A stretch of 64,000 nt of DNA from MED-G105 sp039819085 (GCA_039819085.1 JBCBSQ010000001.1:62001-126000), one strand, 5' to 3'. Shown: positions 25,475 through 35,625, counted from the first letter of the stretch. Notes: generated by a model from the sequence alone, not told the origin. A program made the numbers and translations.

Positions 25475-26029
25475 ATGAGCAGCGACGCCATTGACCAGGC
25501 CGATCTGAAAAAGCGTATGGAGGGCGCGATCGCTGCCTTGAAGAACGAGTTTTCAGGTCTGCGCACCGGGCGCGCGACGACGAGCCTCGTCGAGCCGATC
25601 ATGGTCGACGCCTATGGCTCGCAGATGCCGATGAATCAGGTGGGCACCGTTTCCGTGCCGGAACCTCGGATGATCACCATTCAGGTCTGGGACAAGGGCA
25701 TGGTCGGCGCTGTCGAAAAGGCGGTCAGGGAGTCCGGTCTCGGCATCAATCCGGTTGTTGACGGTCAGAATGTGCGCGTGCCTGTGCCGCCATTGACGGA
25801 GGAGCGCCGGGCGGATCTCGCCAAGGTGGCCGGCCGATACGCCGAGCAGGCGAAGGTCGCCATTCGCAATGTGCGCCAGGAAGGCATGCAGGCCATCAAG
25901 AAGGCCGATGGCCTCAGCGAAGACGACAAGAAACACATGTCTGACGACGTGCAGAAGCTGACGGACGACATGGTGAAGCAGGTGGATGAGGCGCTTTCGA
26001 AAAAAGAAGCGGAGATCATGCAGGTTTAG
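25475..26029 (+). CDS. frr: Ribosome recycling factor
   Basis: RRF splits post-termination ribosomes together with EF-G. The 184 residues match the family, with LRTGRATTSLVEPIMVDAYGSQMPMNQVGTVSVPEPR and VRVPVPPLTEERRADLAK. AAGGAG precedes the ATG by a normal distance; an upstream start at 25361 lacks homology. It follows pyrH after 248 bases of apparently non-coding sequence with GC-rich short inverted repeats. Confidence 0.97.
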   Translation: MSSDAIDQADLKKRMEGAIAALKNEFSGLRTGRATTSLVEPIMVDAYGSQMPMNQVGTVSVPEPRMITIQVWDKGMVGAVEKAVRESGLGINPVVDGQNVRVPVPPLTEERRADLAKVAGRYAEQAKVAIRNVRQEGMQAIKKADGLSEDDKKHMSDDVQKLTDDMVKQVDEALSKKEAEIMQV

Positions 26030-26131
26030 GGTTATTAACCCAGAGAGCTTATCGTGCGGGCGAAAACGGCTTCGGCGATCCGCCGGCCCGAGCCGGCCGC
26101 GGCCGGCCGCGAAGAGGAGTAAAGAGCCGAC

Positions 26132-26920
26132 GTGACGGCGCCAAACGTACAGCGTGTGTTTCCAGAGCCGACGGCCGACAGCGGCGGCGCGCCGACTGGC
26201 GTCGGCGGCGCCGGGACAGTTGTTCGCCACGTGGCGATCATCATGGATGGCAATGGCCGATGGGCCGCGGCCCGCGGGTTGCCGCGCACCGCTGGTCACC
26301 GCGCAGGCGTCGAGGCCGCGCGACGAGCGGTGCGCGCGGCGCGCGAGGCTGCGGTCAAGACGCTGACGCTTTACAGCTTCTCCACGGAGAACTGGCGCCG
26401 TCCGGCCGCGGAGGTGCGTGACCTGATGGGCCTCTTGCGGGAATTCATCGGCGAGGATCTTCCCGAACTTAAAGAGAATGGCGTCAAGGTTCGCATTCTC
26501 GGCGACCGGCGCAACCTGGATCTTGAACTGCGCGCGCTGGTCTCGCGGGCGGAGAAAGAAACCGAGCGCAATGACCGGTTTCTGCTTCAGATCGCCTTTA
26601 ACTATGGCGGCCGGGATGAAATCCTCCGCGCCGCGAAAAAGATGGCGGCGGAGGCGGCGGCTGGCCGGCTCGATCCGGCTCGCGCGAGCGAAAGCGACTT
26701 TGCGGCTTATCTTGACACGGGCGAAGCGCCCGATCCGGATCTTGTAATCCGCACCAGCGGCGAAATGCGCACCAGCAATTTCCTGATCTGGCAAGCGGCG
26801 TATGCGGAGTATGTCTTCCTGAACGTGCTATGGCCGGATTTCAGCGCCCGTGACTTTGAAGGGGCGCTTGCGGAGTTCGACCGACGCGAGCGTCGTTATG
26901 GCGGCGTCGGCGCCGCCTGA
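26132..26920 (+). CDS. uppS: Isoprenyl (undecaprenyl) diphosphate synthase
   Basis: This cis-prenyltransferase makes the C55 lipid carrier for peptidoglycan and other envelope polymers. The catalytic IIMDGNGRWA, the GHRAGVEAAR segment, LYSFSTENWRRP and the C-terminal PDLVIRTSGEMRTSNFLIWQAAYAEYVF are all present. The GTG start has GAGGAG upstream. The first 30 residues are a variable Gly/Ala-rich lead. cdsA begins inside its last codons, so the two are coupled. Confidence 0.96.
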   Translation: MTAPNVQRVFPEPTADSGGAPTGVGGAGTVVRHVAIIMDGNGRWAAARGLPRTAGHRAGVEAARRAVRAAREAAVKTLTLYSFSTENWRRPAAEVRDLMGLLREFIGEDLPELKENGVKVRILGDRRNLDLELRALVSRAEKETERNDRFLLQIAFNYGGRDEILRAAKKMAAEAAAGRLDPARASESDFAAYLDTGEAPDPDLVIRTSGEMRTSNFLIWQAAYAEYVFLNVLWPDFSARDFEGALAEFDRRERRYGGVGAA

Positions 26921-27809
26921 CGCGTCCGCTTCCGGCGGCGCGGCGGAGGCGGGCGGCGATGTCGACATCGCCAGCGAGGCGAACAAAACGCGGCGAACCT
27001 CACCCGCCACGCCTGACTCATTGTTTTTGCGGGTCTTATCGAGCGCGGCGCTTGCGCCGACTACGATCGGCGCTTGCTGGTTCGGCGGGCCGGCCTTCGC
27101 CGCGCTTGTGGCCTTCCTCATGGTGGCGATGTGTTTTGAGTGGACGCGCATGGTGGAGGGCGAGGAGCTTTCCCCCTCCTTTTTCGCGCTCGCGGGCGGC
27201 GGGGCTGCGGCGCTCATCGCGGCCGCCTTTGGCGCGTACCCGCTCGCCTATGCCGTCTGCGCGCTGAGCGCCGCGGCGGTCGTCTGGACAGCGCGTCGAC
27301 GGCCGCAACGGCGTCCCTGGTTAGCGCTGGCGGCGGTCTATGTGTGCGCGCCGTGCGTTTCTCTCATCTGGCTGCGCGAAGGCGTCGACGGCGGCCGGGG
27401 ATTGACGATCCTCCTGTTCGCGGTCGTCTGGTCAGCGGATACGGGCGCTTATTTTTTCGGCCGTCTCGTCGGAGGGCCGCGATTGTCGCCGGTCCTGTCG
27501 CCGGCGAAGACATGGGCCGGGGCTGTCGGCGGCGTTCTCGCCGGCGGGCTCGCCGGGCTCGTTGGCGGACGGCTCGCCTATGGCGTCGGCGATGAACTCG
27601 CCTATGTCGCGGTCGGCGGCGCGCTTGGGCTCATCTCTATTGTAGGCGACATGGTTGAGTCCGCTTTCAAGCGTCATTTCGCCGTGAAGGACATCTCCGG
27701 CTTTATCCCGGGGCATGGCGGGGCGCTCGACCGGCTTGACGGGATGATCTTTGCGACCACCGCCATCTCGCTTGTTCTCTATGGACATATGCTGCTGGCG
27801 CGGCTTTGA
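26898..27809 (+). CDS. cdsA: Phosphatidate cytidylyltransferase
   Basis: CdsA makes CDP-diacylglycerol, the branch point of phospholipid synthesis, in the inner membrane. The 303-residue protein has several membrane segments and the family C-terminal signature KDISGFIPGHGGALDRLDGMIFATT with the catalytic acidic residues, plus LSPAKTWAGAVGG. The chosen ATG (MAASAPPDAS) overlaps the end of uppS by 23 bases; about 50 poorly conserved residues precede the first membrane helix. Confidence 0.95.
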   Translation: MAASAPPDASASGGAAEAGGDVDIASEANKTRRTSPATPDSLFLRVLSSAALAPTTIGACWFGGPAFAALVAFLMVAMCFEWTRMVEGEELSPSFFALAGGGAAALIAAAFGAYPLAYAVCALSAAAVVWTARRRPQRRPWLALAAVYVCAPCVSLIWLREGVDGGRGLTILLFAVVWSADTGAYFFGRLVGGPRLSPVLSPAKTWAGAVGGVLAGGLAGLVGGRLAYGVGDELAYVAVGGALGLISIVGDMVESAFKRHFAVKDISGFIPGHGGALDRLDGMIFATTAISLVLYGHMLLARL

Positions 27810-27866
27810 TCCCGCCCGCGCCGCAGTCCGTCTCATCCCGCTGGCGCGTTGGAGGACAATCCAGAT

Positions 27867-29120
27867 ATGCCGCAGGACGCAGCCGGGACGCCCGCCACAG
27901 CCGCAGACGCAAACCTCGCCTTAGCGGTCGGCAAATGCGCGCGCAAGGTCACCGTTCTCGGCTCCACAGGCTCGATCGGCGTTAATACACTTGACCTCGT
28001 TGACTTCGCGACGGCGCGTGACGATGCGGACATCGCGATCGAGGCGCTCACCGCCAACAAAAATGTCGCCCTCCTTGCCGAGCAGGCGAAGAAGCACCGT
28101 CCGAAGTTCGTCGCGATTGCGGATGAAAGCCTCGGAGCGGATCTGAAGGACGCGCTCGCCGGCGAAGACATCGAGATTGGCGCGGGCGCTCAGGCGATTA
28201 TCGAGGCCGCCTCGCGCGACGCCGATTGGGTGATGGCGGCGATTGTCGGCGCCGCTGGCCTGGAGCCGACATTGCAGGCCGCCCGGCGCGGCGCGGCGGT
28301 GGCGCTCGCCAACAAGGAGTGCCTAGTCTGCGCCGGCGACGTCGTGACGGACGCGGTGCGCCAGGCGGGGGGCGCGCTCTTGCCGGTGGACTCCGAGCAC
28401 AATGCGATTTTCCAGGTTTATGACTTTGATCGGCCGAACCGAATTTCCCGTTTGATTCTAACGGCGTCAGGCGGACCATTCAGGACCTGGAGTCGCGAGG
28501 AAATGGCGCGCGCGACGCCTGCCCAGGCGGTCGCTCATCCAAACTGGAGCATGGGCGCGAAGATTTCCGTCGACTCTGCGACGATGATGAACAAAGGGCT
28601 CGAACTTATTGAGGCGGCTCATATTTTTCCGACGCCGCACGATCGTATCGAGATGCTGGTCCACCCCCAGTCAGTAATCCATTCGATGGTCGAGTATGTG
28701 GACGGTTCAGTGCTTGCCCAGCTCGGCACCCCGGACATGCGAACGCCGATCGCGTCGACCCTCGCCTGGCCGGACAGAATTGCGAGCCCGTCAGCGAAAC
28801 TGAACTTCGCAGAAGTCAGTCAATTGACCTTCGAAGCCCCTGATCCTGAAAGGTTTCCCTGCATTCGGCTCGCGCGGGAGGCGGTCGGTCGTGGCGGGAC
28901 CTTTCCCGCGATGTTGAATGCGGCGAACGAAGTCGCCGTCGCGGCGTTCCTGGCGGAGCGGCTCGATTTCGGCGGCATCGCGGCGGTGGTGGAAAGCGCG
29001 CTCGATAGCGCGGAGCGGCTGAACGCGCCGATCCGATTGTCGAGTCTCGAAGACGCGTTGGCGGCGGACGCAACCGCGCGTCGATTGGCGGAGGACGCCG
29101 TTGCGGCGCGCGCTGCGTGA
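27867..29120 (+). CDS. dxr: 1-deoxy-D-xylulose 5-phosphate reductoisomerase
   Basis: Dxr converts DXP to MEP, the committed step of the non-mevalonate isoprenoid pathway, and so feeds uppS in the same cluster. The NADPH-binding VTVLGSTGSIGVNTLDLV, ANKECLVCAG, PVDSEHNAIFQ, LTASGGPF and HPNWSMGAKISVDSATMMNKGLE are intact. GGAGG precedes the ATG by 11 bases; a TTG six codons earlier is less likely. The protein is 417 residues with about 30 variable leading residues. Confidence 0.96.
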   Translation: MPQDAAGTPATAADANLALAVGKCARKVTVLGSTGSIGVNTLDLVDFATARDDADIAIEALTANKNVALLAEQAKKHRPKFVAIADESLGADLKDALAGEDIEIGAGAQAIIEAASRDADWVMAAIVGAAGLEPTLQAARRGAAVALANKECLVCAGDVVTDAVRQAGGALLPVDSEHNAIFQVYDFDRPNRISRLILTASGGPFRTWSREEMARATPAQAVAHPNWSMGAKISVDSATMMNKGLELIEAAHIFPTPHDRIEMLVHPQSVIHSMVEYVDGSVLAQLGTPDMRTPIASTLAWPDRIASPSAKLNFAEVSQLTFEAPDPERFPCIRLAREAVGRGGTFPAMLNAANEVAVAAFLAERLDFGGIAAVVESALDSAERLNAPIRLSSLEDALAADATARRLAEDAVAARAA

Positions 29121-29351
29121 TGCGGCCAGCGCTTTGCGGTCATCAAAGCGCGCGTTTGGTGAACCTAACAGGCAGCCGCCCGATTTTCGCCGCAATCCTG
29201 CTGCGGCTTTATCCTCGGCTGCGGCGCTGACGCGGTCTCAGTCCAACTCGGCCTTCGAGAACATGTCATCGATTTGCGGTCGGCGAGGCGCTTGAAACAT
29301 GCTATCCGCGATGTCTTGCGTCGCGTCTTGTGTATGCCGTGAGGAGGGTTG

Positions 29352-30635
29352 ATGTCGGTCTTGGGAATATCTCTTGAGCAGCTGCTCGTGCTCCCGATCG
29401 CGATCCTGGCGTTCATCGTCCTTCTGACGATCATCATCTTCTTCCATGAATATGGGCACTTTTCCGCCGCCCGGATGTTGGGTGTCCGGGTGGATGTCTT
29501 TTCGATCGGGTTCGGCAAGCCGATCGCCCGCTGGACCGACCGAAAGGGCACGGAATGGCGTATCTCGATGCTGCCGCTTGGCGGCTATGTGAAGTTTTTC
29601 GGCGACCAGTCCGCCGCCTCAAATCCGAGCGGAGAGGTTCTTGAAGACATTGAGGATGAAGCTGACGCTCGCGAGGAGGGCGGACACCCCGCGACAACGC
29701 AGTTCCCGCGCCCCGGCCACGAAGAGGAAATCGCGGCGCATCTGACGCCGGAAGAGCGCAAGGTCTGCTTTCATTTCAAGCCCGTCTGGGCGCGCGCGAT
29801 TATCGTCGCGGCTGGCCCGATCGCCAATTTCGTCCTGGCGACAGCGATCTTCTGGGCGCTCCTGATGAGCTTTGGCGCATTTGTCTCCGAGCCGCGGGTC
29901 GGCGAGGTGGTGGAGGACAGCGCCGCGGCCGAAGCGGGCTTCCTCCCCGGCGATTTGATCGTCGCCGCTGACGGGCGCGCCATTACACGGTTCGACGACC
30001 TGCAACTAAAGGTGCGATTGTCCGCAGGCGAAGAAATGCGCATTGAAGTCGATCGCGACGGCGAGCGGATGACGCTGCTCGCCACGCCGCGGCGACTGCG
30101 AATCGAAGACAGTTTCGGCAATCTTGTATCGACCGGCGTTCTCGGAATCGTCGGTGATCCGGATGCGGGCCGACTTGTGCGATATGCCCCCGGCCCCGCC
30201 CTTGGCGAAGCGTGGCGGCAAGTCTGGCGCGTCATCTCTGGGACGATGCGGTTCCTGTCGCGTCTTGTTGTGGGCAAGGAAGACTCAAGCCAGCTAGGTG
30301 GCCCGATCAAGATGGCGCAGTACGCCGGTCAGTCCGCGCTGTCCGGGTTCGGCGGTGAGATCCCCGGCTTCATCGATCGGCTGAAGGTCAGTCTTGTGAA
30401 CTTCATCAACCTCGCTGCGGTCGTGTCGGTGTCGATCGGATTTTTGAACTTATTACCCATTCCGGTTCTCGACGGCGGGCACTTGTTGTACTACGCCTAC
30501 GAGGCGATCGCAGGTCGTCCGTTAGGGGCGCGGGCGCAGGCGATCGGGTTTCAACTGGGCATGGTTCTCCTCGCGTCGTTCATGATTTTTGTGACCTGGA
30601 ACGACATCGCAAACCTTTTCTCTTCCATCAGCTAG
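29352..30635 (+). CDS. rseP: Site-2 protease RseP
   Basis: RseP is an inner-membrane zinc protease that cleaves anti-sigma factors and signal-peptide remnants. The zinc motif HEYGH (residues 32-36) is in the first membrane helix. A PDZ domain (VGEVVEDSAAAEAGFLPGDLIVAADG) follows, and the second zinc-ligand motif NLLPIPVLDGGHLLYY is in the third helix. GAGGAGGG precedes the ATG; a TTG one codon earlier is possible. A charged insert (about residues 90-125, rich in E/D/H) is longer than in E. coli. It is followed at once by bamA. Confidence 0.95.
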   Translation: MSVLGISLEQLLVLPIAILAFIVLLTIIIFFHEYGHFSAARMLGVRVDVFSIGFGKPIARWTDRKGTEWRISMLPLGGYVKFFGDQSAASNPSGEVLEDIEDEADAREEGGHPATTQFPRPGHEEEIAAHLTPEERKVCFHFKPVWARAIIVAAGPIANFVLATAIFWALLMSFGAFVSEPRVGEVVEDSAAAEAGFLPGDLIVAADGRAITRFDDLQLKVRLSAGEEMRIEVDRDGERMTLLATPRRLRIEDSFGNLVSTGVLGIVGDPDAGRLVRYAPGPALGEAWRQVWRVISGTMRFLSRLVVGKEDSSQLGGPIKMAQYAGQSALSGFGGEIPGFIDRLKVSLVNFINLAAVVSVSIGFLNLLPIPVLDGGHLLYYAYEAIAGRPLGARAQAIGFQLGMVLLASFMIFVTWNDIANLFSSIS

Positions 30636-30644
30636 GCCGGTTCG

Positions 30645-33338
30645 ATGAAGGAATTTCTATCGACGGGGAGAGGCGTCGCCGGCGCGGCGTTAAGGTTACC
30701 GTCGCCGACGCGAGTGGTCGTCGGGGCGGGGACGCTGTTCTTTTTCGCGCGTCTTTCAGCCATTACGGCGGCCCTTGCAGGCCTTTTGCTGGCGTTCGCC
30801 ACGAGCGCGCTCGCGCAGGGCGCGCCCGGCGCGTCGGCGCCGCCCGCCGAAGAAGGCGCCGCTATTGGCCAAGCGGTCGGCGGCCGTCAACCGCAGATCA
30901 TTCGGGGCATTGCGGTCACCGGAAACGAACGGATCGAATCGCGCACGGTGGCGTCTTACCTTGTCGTCCAGCCCGGCCAGCTTGCGGAGCCGGAGCTTCT
31001 CGACCTCGGCGTCAAAACGCTTTTCAACACCGGGCTTTTTTCCGACGTCACGCTCACCATGGGCGAGGACGGCACATTGCTGATCGACGTTGACGAGAAT
31101 CCGATCGTCAACCGGGTCCTCCTGGAAGGCAACAAACGCGTCAAGGACGACAAGATCACTGAGGAAATTCAGCTCACGGCGCGTTCCGTCTTCACGCGAT
31201 CCAAGGTTCAGTCGGACGTGCAGCGGATTATCGAGGTGTACCGCAGCACCGGCCGGTTCGCCGCCACTGTGACGCCGAAAGTGACCCCGCTCGAACAAAA
31301 CCGCGTCGACGTGATCTATGAGATTGACGAAGGGCCGAAGACCGGCGTCGCCAAGGTCAACTTCATCGGCAACGAAGCGTTTTCTTCGAACGAGCTGCGC
31401 GGCGTCTTGCTGACGAAAGAAAGCCGCTGGTGGCGGTTCTTTTCGTCAAACGCCAACTATGATCCCGACCGACTTGAATATGAACGCGATCTTTTGCGCC
31501 AGTTCTACGCGCGCAATGGCTACGCCGACTTTCAGGTGGTCTCCGCGATCGCCGAACTGACGCCGGACCGGAAGGACTTCTTCATCACCTTCACGGTCGA
31601 TGAAGGCGAGCAATACACGGTCGGCGACGTCAGGGTTAAGACGACTCTGGATCGTCTGGACGAAGGCTCGCTCGAGGCGATCGTGCCGATCAGGGCTGGC
31701 CAGACCTTCAATGGCGACAAGGTCAAGGACGCGACGGAATCGATCACCTTCGCAACCGGCGCCCTCGGCTACGCCTTTGTCGACGTGCGCTCCCGCCTTG
31801 ACCGCAACCCGGAAGCGAAGACCGTCGACGTAACGCTGCAGGTCAATGAGGGCCCGCGCGTTTACGTTGAGCGGATCAACATCAACGGCAACACCCGCAC
31901 CCTCGACAAAGTCATCCGACGCGAGATCCGGCTGGCGGAAGGGGATGCGTTCAACCGCATTCTGGTCGACCGCTCGAAGTCGCGTCTGCGCGCGTTGCAG
32001 TACTTTGGCGAAGTTGAAATTGAAGAGAAACCGGGCTCCGCGCCGGACCGCACTGAAGTTGACGTGACGGTGACCGAGCAGTCCACAGGCTCGTTCAGCG
32101 TCGGCGTCGGCGTCTCCTCGACAGAGAACTTCATCATCGACTTTTCGGTCGAAGAGCGAAACCTGCTTGGCCGCGGCCAGTTTCTGCGCCTGCGCGCTCA
32201 GGCGAGCGCGCGCACCCGCCAGATCGATCTGAGGTTCACCCAGCCCTATTTCCTCGATCGCAACCTCGCGGCGGGCTTCTCGCTATTCAATACGCGTACG
32301 GACTTTATTGAGGTGGGCATCGTCCGAAACCGGATCGGCTTCGGCCTGAACGCCGGTTTTCAGGTGTCGGAATACGGCCGCGGCTCGCTTCAGTACCAGT
32401 TTGCGCGGGATAACATCACCTTCGACCAGATCACGCCGTTTTCTGGCATCTTCGATCCCGCCGAGATTGAGCCGCTGCTCGCCCCCGGGATCGACCCGAT
32501 CGCCGCCATCCAGCCGCTGGCGGGCGGGACCGGACTTGGCGTCGCGAGCTGTGATCTCCTAGTCAACTCGTTTTCGTCAACCTGTACGTCGCGCGGCCGT
32601 TTCATCACTTCGCTGCTCGGCTACTCGTTGTCGTTCGACACGCGTGACAATCCGATCGATCCGACGCGTGGCTGGCGCGTGAATGTTTCGCAGGCGTTCG
32701 CCGGCGTCGGCGGCGATGTAAACTATGTCCGCTCAGAAGGCGCGATCGCCTACCACAAGAGGCTCTATCGCGGGTTTGTCCTGCGGACGCGTTTTCGCGG
32801 CGGGTACGTCACGGGCTATAATGGCGACGACGTCCGCGTTCAGGACCGGTTCTTCGAGGGCGCCAGCACGTTCCGCGGTTTTGAGGTTGCCGGTTTGGGC
32901 CCGCGCTTCATCACGCCGCCTCAGCCGATTGCGGGCTCCCAGGGCGCGTTCCTTGATCGGAACGGACAGCTCGCCGGCACCCAGGCGCTCGGCGCCAAGA
33001 TCTACGCGATCGGCACCGCCGAAATCAGACTGCCGCTGCCACTGCCGCCGGAATACGGCATTCGCGCCGCAATATTCAGCGACTTCGGAACGGTGGGCCT
33101 GGTCGACGAACGGGATAAGGAGATCAATGAAATCGTTGAACTCTTCGTCGACCCCGACGGCGACGGGATCTTTGTTGAGCCGGTGCAGGACGATTTGTCG
33201 ATCCGTATTTCGGCGGGCGTGTCGGTTAGCTGGGATTCGCCCTTCGGGCCGGTCCGGTTTGACATCGCCGAGGTTTTCCGAAAAGAGTTTTACGACCGAA
33301 CGGAGGGGTTCCGCTTTAGCGCCGGGACGAACTTCTAG
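30645..33338 (+). CDS. bamA: Outer membrane protein assembly factor BamA
   Basis: BamA is the beta-barrel core of the BAM complex that inserts outer-membrane proteins. At 897 residues it is somewhat longer than E. coli BamA. A signal-like segment ends FATSALAQ at about residue 57, after an unusually long basic/hydrophobic lead. Five POTRA domains run from IIRGIAVTGNERIE to about residue 490, then the barrel starts near SVGVGVSSTENF and ends in RFSAGTNF with the terminal aromatic residue. It starts nine bases after rseP ends and precedes its chaperone partner skp. Confidence 0.96.
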   Translation: MKEFLSTGRGVAGAALRLPSPTRVVVGAGTLFFFARLSAITAALAGLLLAFATSALAQGAPGASAPPAEEGAAIGQAVGGRQPQIIRGIAVTGNERIESRTVASYLVVQPGQLAEPELLDLGVKTLFNTGLFSDVTLTMGEDGTLLIDVDENPIVNRVLLEGNKRVKDDKITEEIQLTARSVFTRSKVQSDVQRIIEVYRSTGRFAATVTPKVTPLEQNRVDVIYEIDEGPKTGVAKVNFIGNEAFSSNELRGVLLTKESRWWRFFSSNANYDPDRLEYERDLLRQFYARNGYADFQVVSAIAELTPDRKDFFITFTVDEGEQYTVGDVRVKTTLDRLDEGSLEAIVPIRAGQTFNGDKVKDATESITFATGALGYAFVDVRSRLDRNPEAKTVDVTLQVNEGPRVYVERININGNTRTLDKVIRREIRLAEGDAFNRILVDRSKSRLRALQYFGEVEIEEKPGSAPDRTEVDVTVTEQSTGSFSVGVGVSSTENFIIDFSVEERNLLGRGQFLRLRAQASARTRQIDLRFTQPYFLDRNLAAGFSLFNTRTDFIEVGIVRNRIGFGLNAGFQVSEYGRGSLQYQFARDNITFDQITPFSGIFDPAEIEPLLAPGIDPIAAIQPLAGGTGLGVASCDLLVNSFSSTCTSRGRFITSLLGYSLSFDTRDNPIDPTRGWRVNVSQAFAGVGGDVNYVRSEGAIAYHKRLYRGFVLRTRFRGGYVTGYNGDDVRVQDRFFEGASTFRGFEVAGLGPRFITPPQPIAGSQGAFLDRNGQLAGTQALGAKIYAIGTAEIRLPLPLPPEYGIRAAIFSDFGTVGLVDERDKEINEIVELFVDPDGDGIFVEPVQDDLSIRISAGVSVSWDSPFGPVRFDIAEVFRKEFYDRTEGFRFSAGTNF

Positions 33339-33658
33339 GGAACGTCGATGGTTGGCTTTCGGGGCCGACGCCGTTATGGGGTTTGATCCGAAGCTCCAGA
33401 TTGGGGGAAGAGCGTTCCGTCGGCCAGAAGGCTCGTCTCGGCTCATATGGCGTGTTCGAGAGATCCTGGTCCGTCATAGTCTCACCTTGCGCGCGTCCCG
33501 CAGGGCGTGAGAAATGAGGTTTCGGCGGCGATCAGGCTGTTCCGCTTACGGCGCGCCAGGAATTCCAGAGTCGACAAGAGAACCTTCGCCATCAGTCATT
33601 CGCCAACAGGGTATCGCCGGCAGGCGATCGCCAACTCAACACAAGACGAGGTGCTTAA
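33339..33658. other. Intergenic region bamA-skp, no gene seen
   Basis: No frame here has protein-like features. The only structure is a small hairpin (ATCGCC-GGCA-GGCGAT, 33613-33628) shortly before the skp ribosome-binding site. Confidence 0.5.
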
Positions 33659-34309
33659 GTGAACATGCGTATTCTATCTCTCGCCGCTGGCGGCATCGCT
33701 TTGGCGGCGGCGACATTCGTGGCGGGCGCGTCCTTCAGCCAGGCCGAAGCGCAGTCGTCGAAGAAGCCGCCGGTCATCCTGATCGTCGATCGCACGCGGC
33801 TGATCAGCCAGTCGAAGGCGGGCCAGACGATCCCCGATCAGGCCAAGAGCGTTCAGGAGAGCGTCAAGAAAGAGCTTGAGGGCGAAGCCGCCAAGCTGAA
33901 GTCGGATATCGAGAAGTACCAGAAGAACGCGTCTTTGCTCTCTGAAGAAGTTCGCAAAAAGACCGAGCAGGAGCTCGCGATGCGCCAGCAGGTGGCGTTG
34001 CCGCAGCAAGCGCAGATCATGGAGCAGGCGTTCGTGGCGGCCGTGCAAAGCGCCGAAGCGAAGGTCCTTGTCGAGTCGCAGCCGATCTTGAAGGACATTG
34101 TGGAAAGTCGCGGCGCGACGATCCTCTTGGATCGATCGGCGGTGCTCTACGCCGCGCCTGAGACCGATGTGACGGAAGCCGTGCTGAACCAGCTCGACAA
34201 GAAGCTGAAGCGCGTGGACGTTGAGAAGATTTCGCTCGCGGACGTCAAGAAGCGTCTGGAAGAGGTGGCGAAACAGCAACGCAAGGACGGCAAGAACAAA
34301 AAGAAGTAG
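33659..34309 (+). CDS. skp: OmpH/Skp-family periplasmic chaperone
   Basis: Skp holds unfolded outer-membrane proteins in the periplasm for BamA. The 216-residue protein has a signal peptide (ILSLAAGGIALAAATFVAGASFSQAEAQ) and then a charged helical body with long coiled-coil runs (KKELEGEAAKLKSDIEKYQ). It ends in a lysine-rich tail. The start is GTG, seven bases after GAGG; the in-frame ATG two codons later has poorer spacing but is possible. A strong terminator follows, so the lpx genes may have their own promoter. Confidence 0.9.
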   Translation: MNMRILSLAAGGIALAAATFVAGASFSQAEAQSSKKPPVILIVDRTRLISQSKAGQTIPDQAKSVQESVKKELEGEAAKLKSDIEKYQKNASLLSEEVRKKTEQELAMRQQVALPQQAQIMEQAFVAAVQSAEAKVLVESQPILKDIVESRGATILLDRSAVLYAAPETDVTEAVLNQLDKKLKRVDVEKISLADVKKRLEEVAKQQRKDGKNKKK

Positions 34310-34372
34310 GCGTTCATTGGGAGGCTTCTTCGCCATCGGTTTCGGCGCAGGGGCTCTTGTGACAGATTGACG

Positions 34373-34402
34373 GGGCGGCGCATTTTCGCGCCGCCCTTTC
34401 TT
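34373..34402 (+). terminator. Intrinsic terminator after skp
   Basis: GGGCGGCGC (34373-34381) and GCGCCGCCC (34388-34396) form a perfect 9-bp stem with loop ATTTTC, followed by TTTCTT. This is one of the two clear Rho-independent terminators in the window. Confidence 0.85.
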
Positions 34403-34554
34403 GTCTGGTCCATGACCAGATTTCCGCCATGGCGTCATGGCGCCTCGGCTGGAGAACGGCCGTGCGGGCGGGCCGCGCGTTTCGGGTCCGGCGGACTGAA
34501 CGCTACGGTCAAAGGGCAGGCTGCCGTCAAAGGGATGTCGTATCCGGGGCGTGA

Positions 34555-35625
34555 ATGGCGGATCCACGTTTTTTCATAACCTTCGACGCTGTGTCGGCGA
34601 CGCAGATCGCGCAGCTCGTCGGCGCCGAACTGACGCGCGGATCCGATGCTGCGCGCGCGAGCCATGCCGCGGGGCTGGACGCGGATGCGCTTGCCGGCGG
34701 CGTGGCGTTTATTGAGTCCGAACGCGCACTTGCGCGCTTGCTTGAGCTTATCGGTCGGGGCGCCTCCCCATCTGTTCTGATCGCGACGCCCGCGCTTGCG
34801 TCAACTCTTACGTCAAAGGGCGGCGCGCCAGAGGCGATGGCGCTGCTCACCTGCAGCGCGCCGCGGGCGGCGTTTGCGCGCGTCGCCGCGGCGCTCCACA
34901 TGAGCCGCGCTGAGGCCCCGGACCTCGTCTACGCCGCACCCGGCGAAGCCGAGGCGGACATCGCGGCTGACGCGCATCTTGACGTCAGCGCGCGCATTGG
35001 GCCCGGCGCCTCGATTGGCGCCGGCGCCGTCATTCGACCAAACGTCGTCATCGGCCCGGGGGCGGTGATCGGCGCTGGCGCGCGCATTGAGGCGGGCGCA
35101 GTCGTGACCCACGCCTATGTGGGAGAAGCGGCGATCATCGGCGCGAACGCGGTCGTCGGCGGCGCGGGGTTCGGGGTCGTGGAGATGGACGGCCGGCCAA
35201 CGCGCATCCCGCAACTTGGAGTCGTCAGAATCGGCGACCGGGTCGAAGTTGGAGCGGGCGTCGGCGTCGACCGCGCCACCCTCGGGGAAACGTCGATCGG
35301 CGACGACACAAAGATCGATAATTTGTGCCAGGTGGCCCACAATGTGCGTATCGGCGAGGGATGCGTCATCGCCGCCCATTGCGGGATTGCGGGCAGCGCG
35401 TGGATTGGCGACGGCGTCGTCATCGGCGGGCATTCCGGCATCGGCGATCATGTGCGCATCGGCGATGGCGCGCGGCTCGGCTCGATGTCGGGGTTCATGC
35501 GCGACGTCCCGCCCGGAGAAAGCTGGGGCGGCTTGCCCGCCATGCCGACGCATTTGTGGTGGCGGTCGATCCTCTTTATGCAACGCGCGTCGAAACCAAA
35601 AACGAAGCAGGCAAATGGCGATTGA
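34555..35625 (+). CDS. lpxD: UDP-3-O-(3-hydroxyacyl)glucosamine N-acyltransferase
   Basis: LpxD adds the N-linked hydroxyacyl chain in the third step of lipid A synthesis. The N-terminal uridine-binding domain (about residues 1-110) is followed by left-handed beta-helix hexapeptide repeats (IGAGAVIRPNVVIGPGAVIGAG and so on). CQVAHNVRIGEGCVIAA carries the catalytic histidine. It ends in a short helix near MPTHLWWRSILFMQRA. 356 residues is normal. fabZ starts inside its last codons. Confidence 0.96.
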   Translation: MADPRFFITFDAVSATQIAQLVGAELTRGSDAARASHAAGLDADALAGGVAFIESERALARLLELIGRGASPSVLIATPALASTLTSKGGAPEAMALLTCSAPRAAFARVAAALHMSRAEAPDLVYAAPGEAEADIAADAHLDVSARIGPGASIGAGAVIRPNVVIGPGAVIGAGARIEAGAVVTHAYVGEAAIIGANAVVGGAGFGVVEMDGRPTRIPQLGVVRIGDRVEVGAGVGVDRATLGETSIGDDTKIDNLCQVAHNVRIGEGCVIAAHCGIAGSAWIGDGVVIGGHSGIGDHVRIGDGARLGSMSGFMRDVPPGESWGGLPAMPTHLWWRSILFMQRASKPKTKQANGD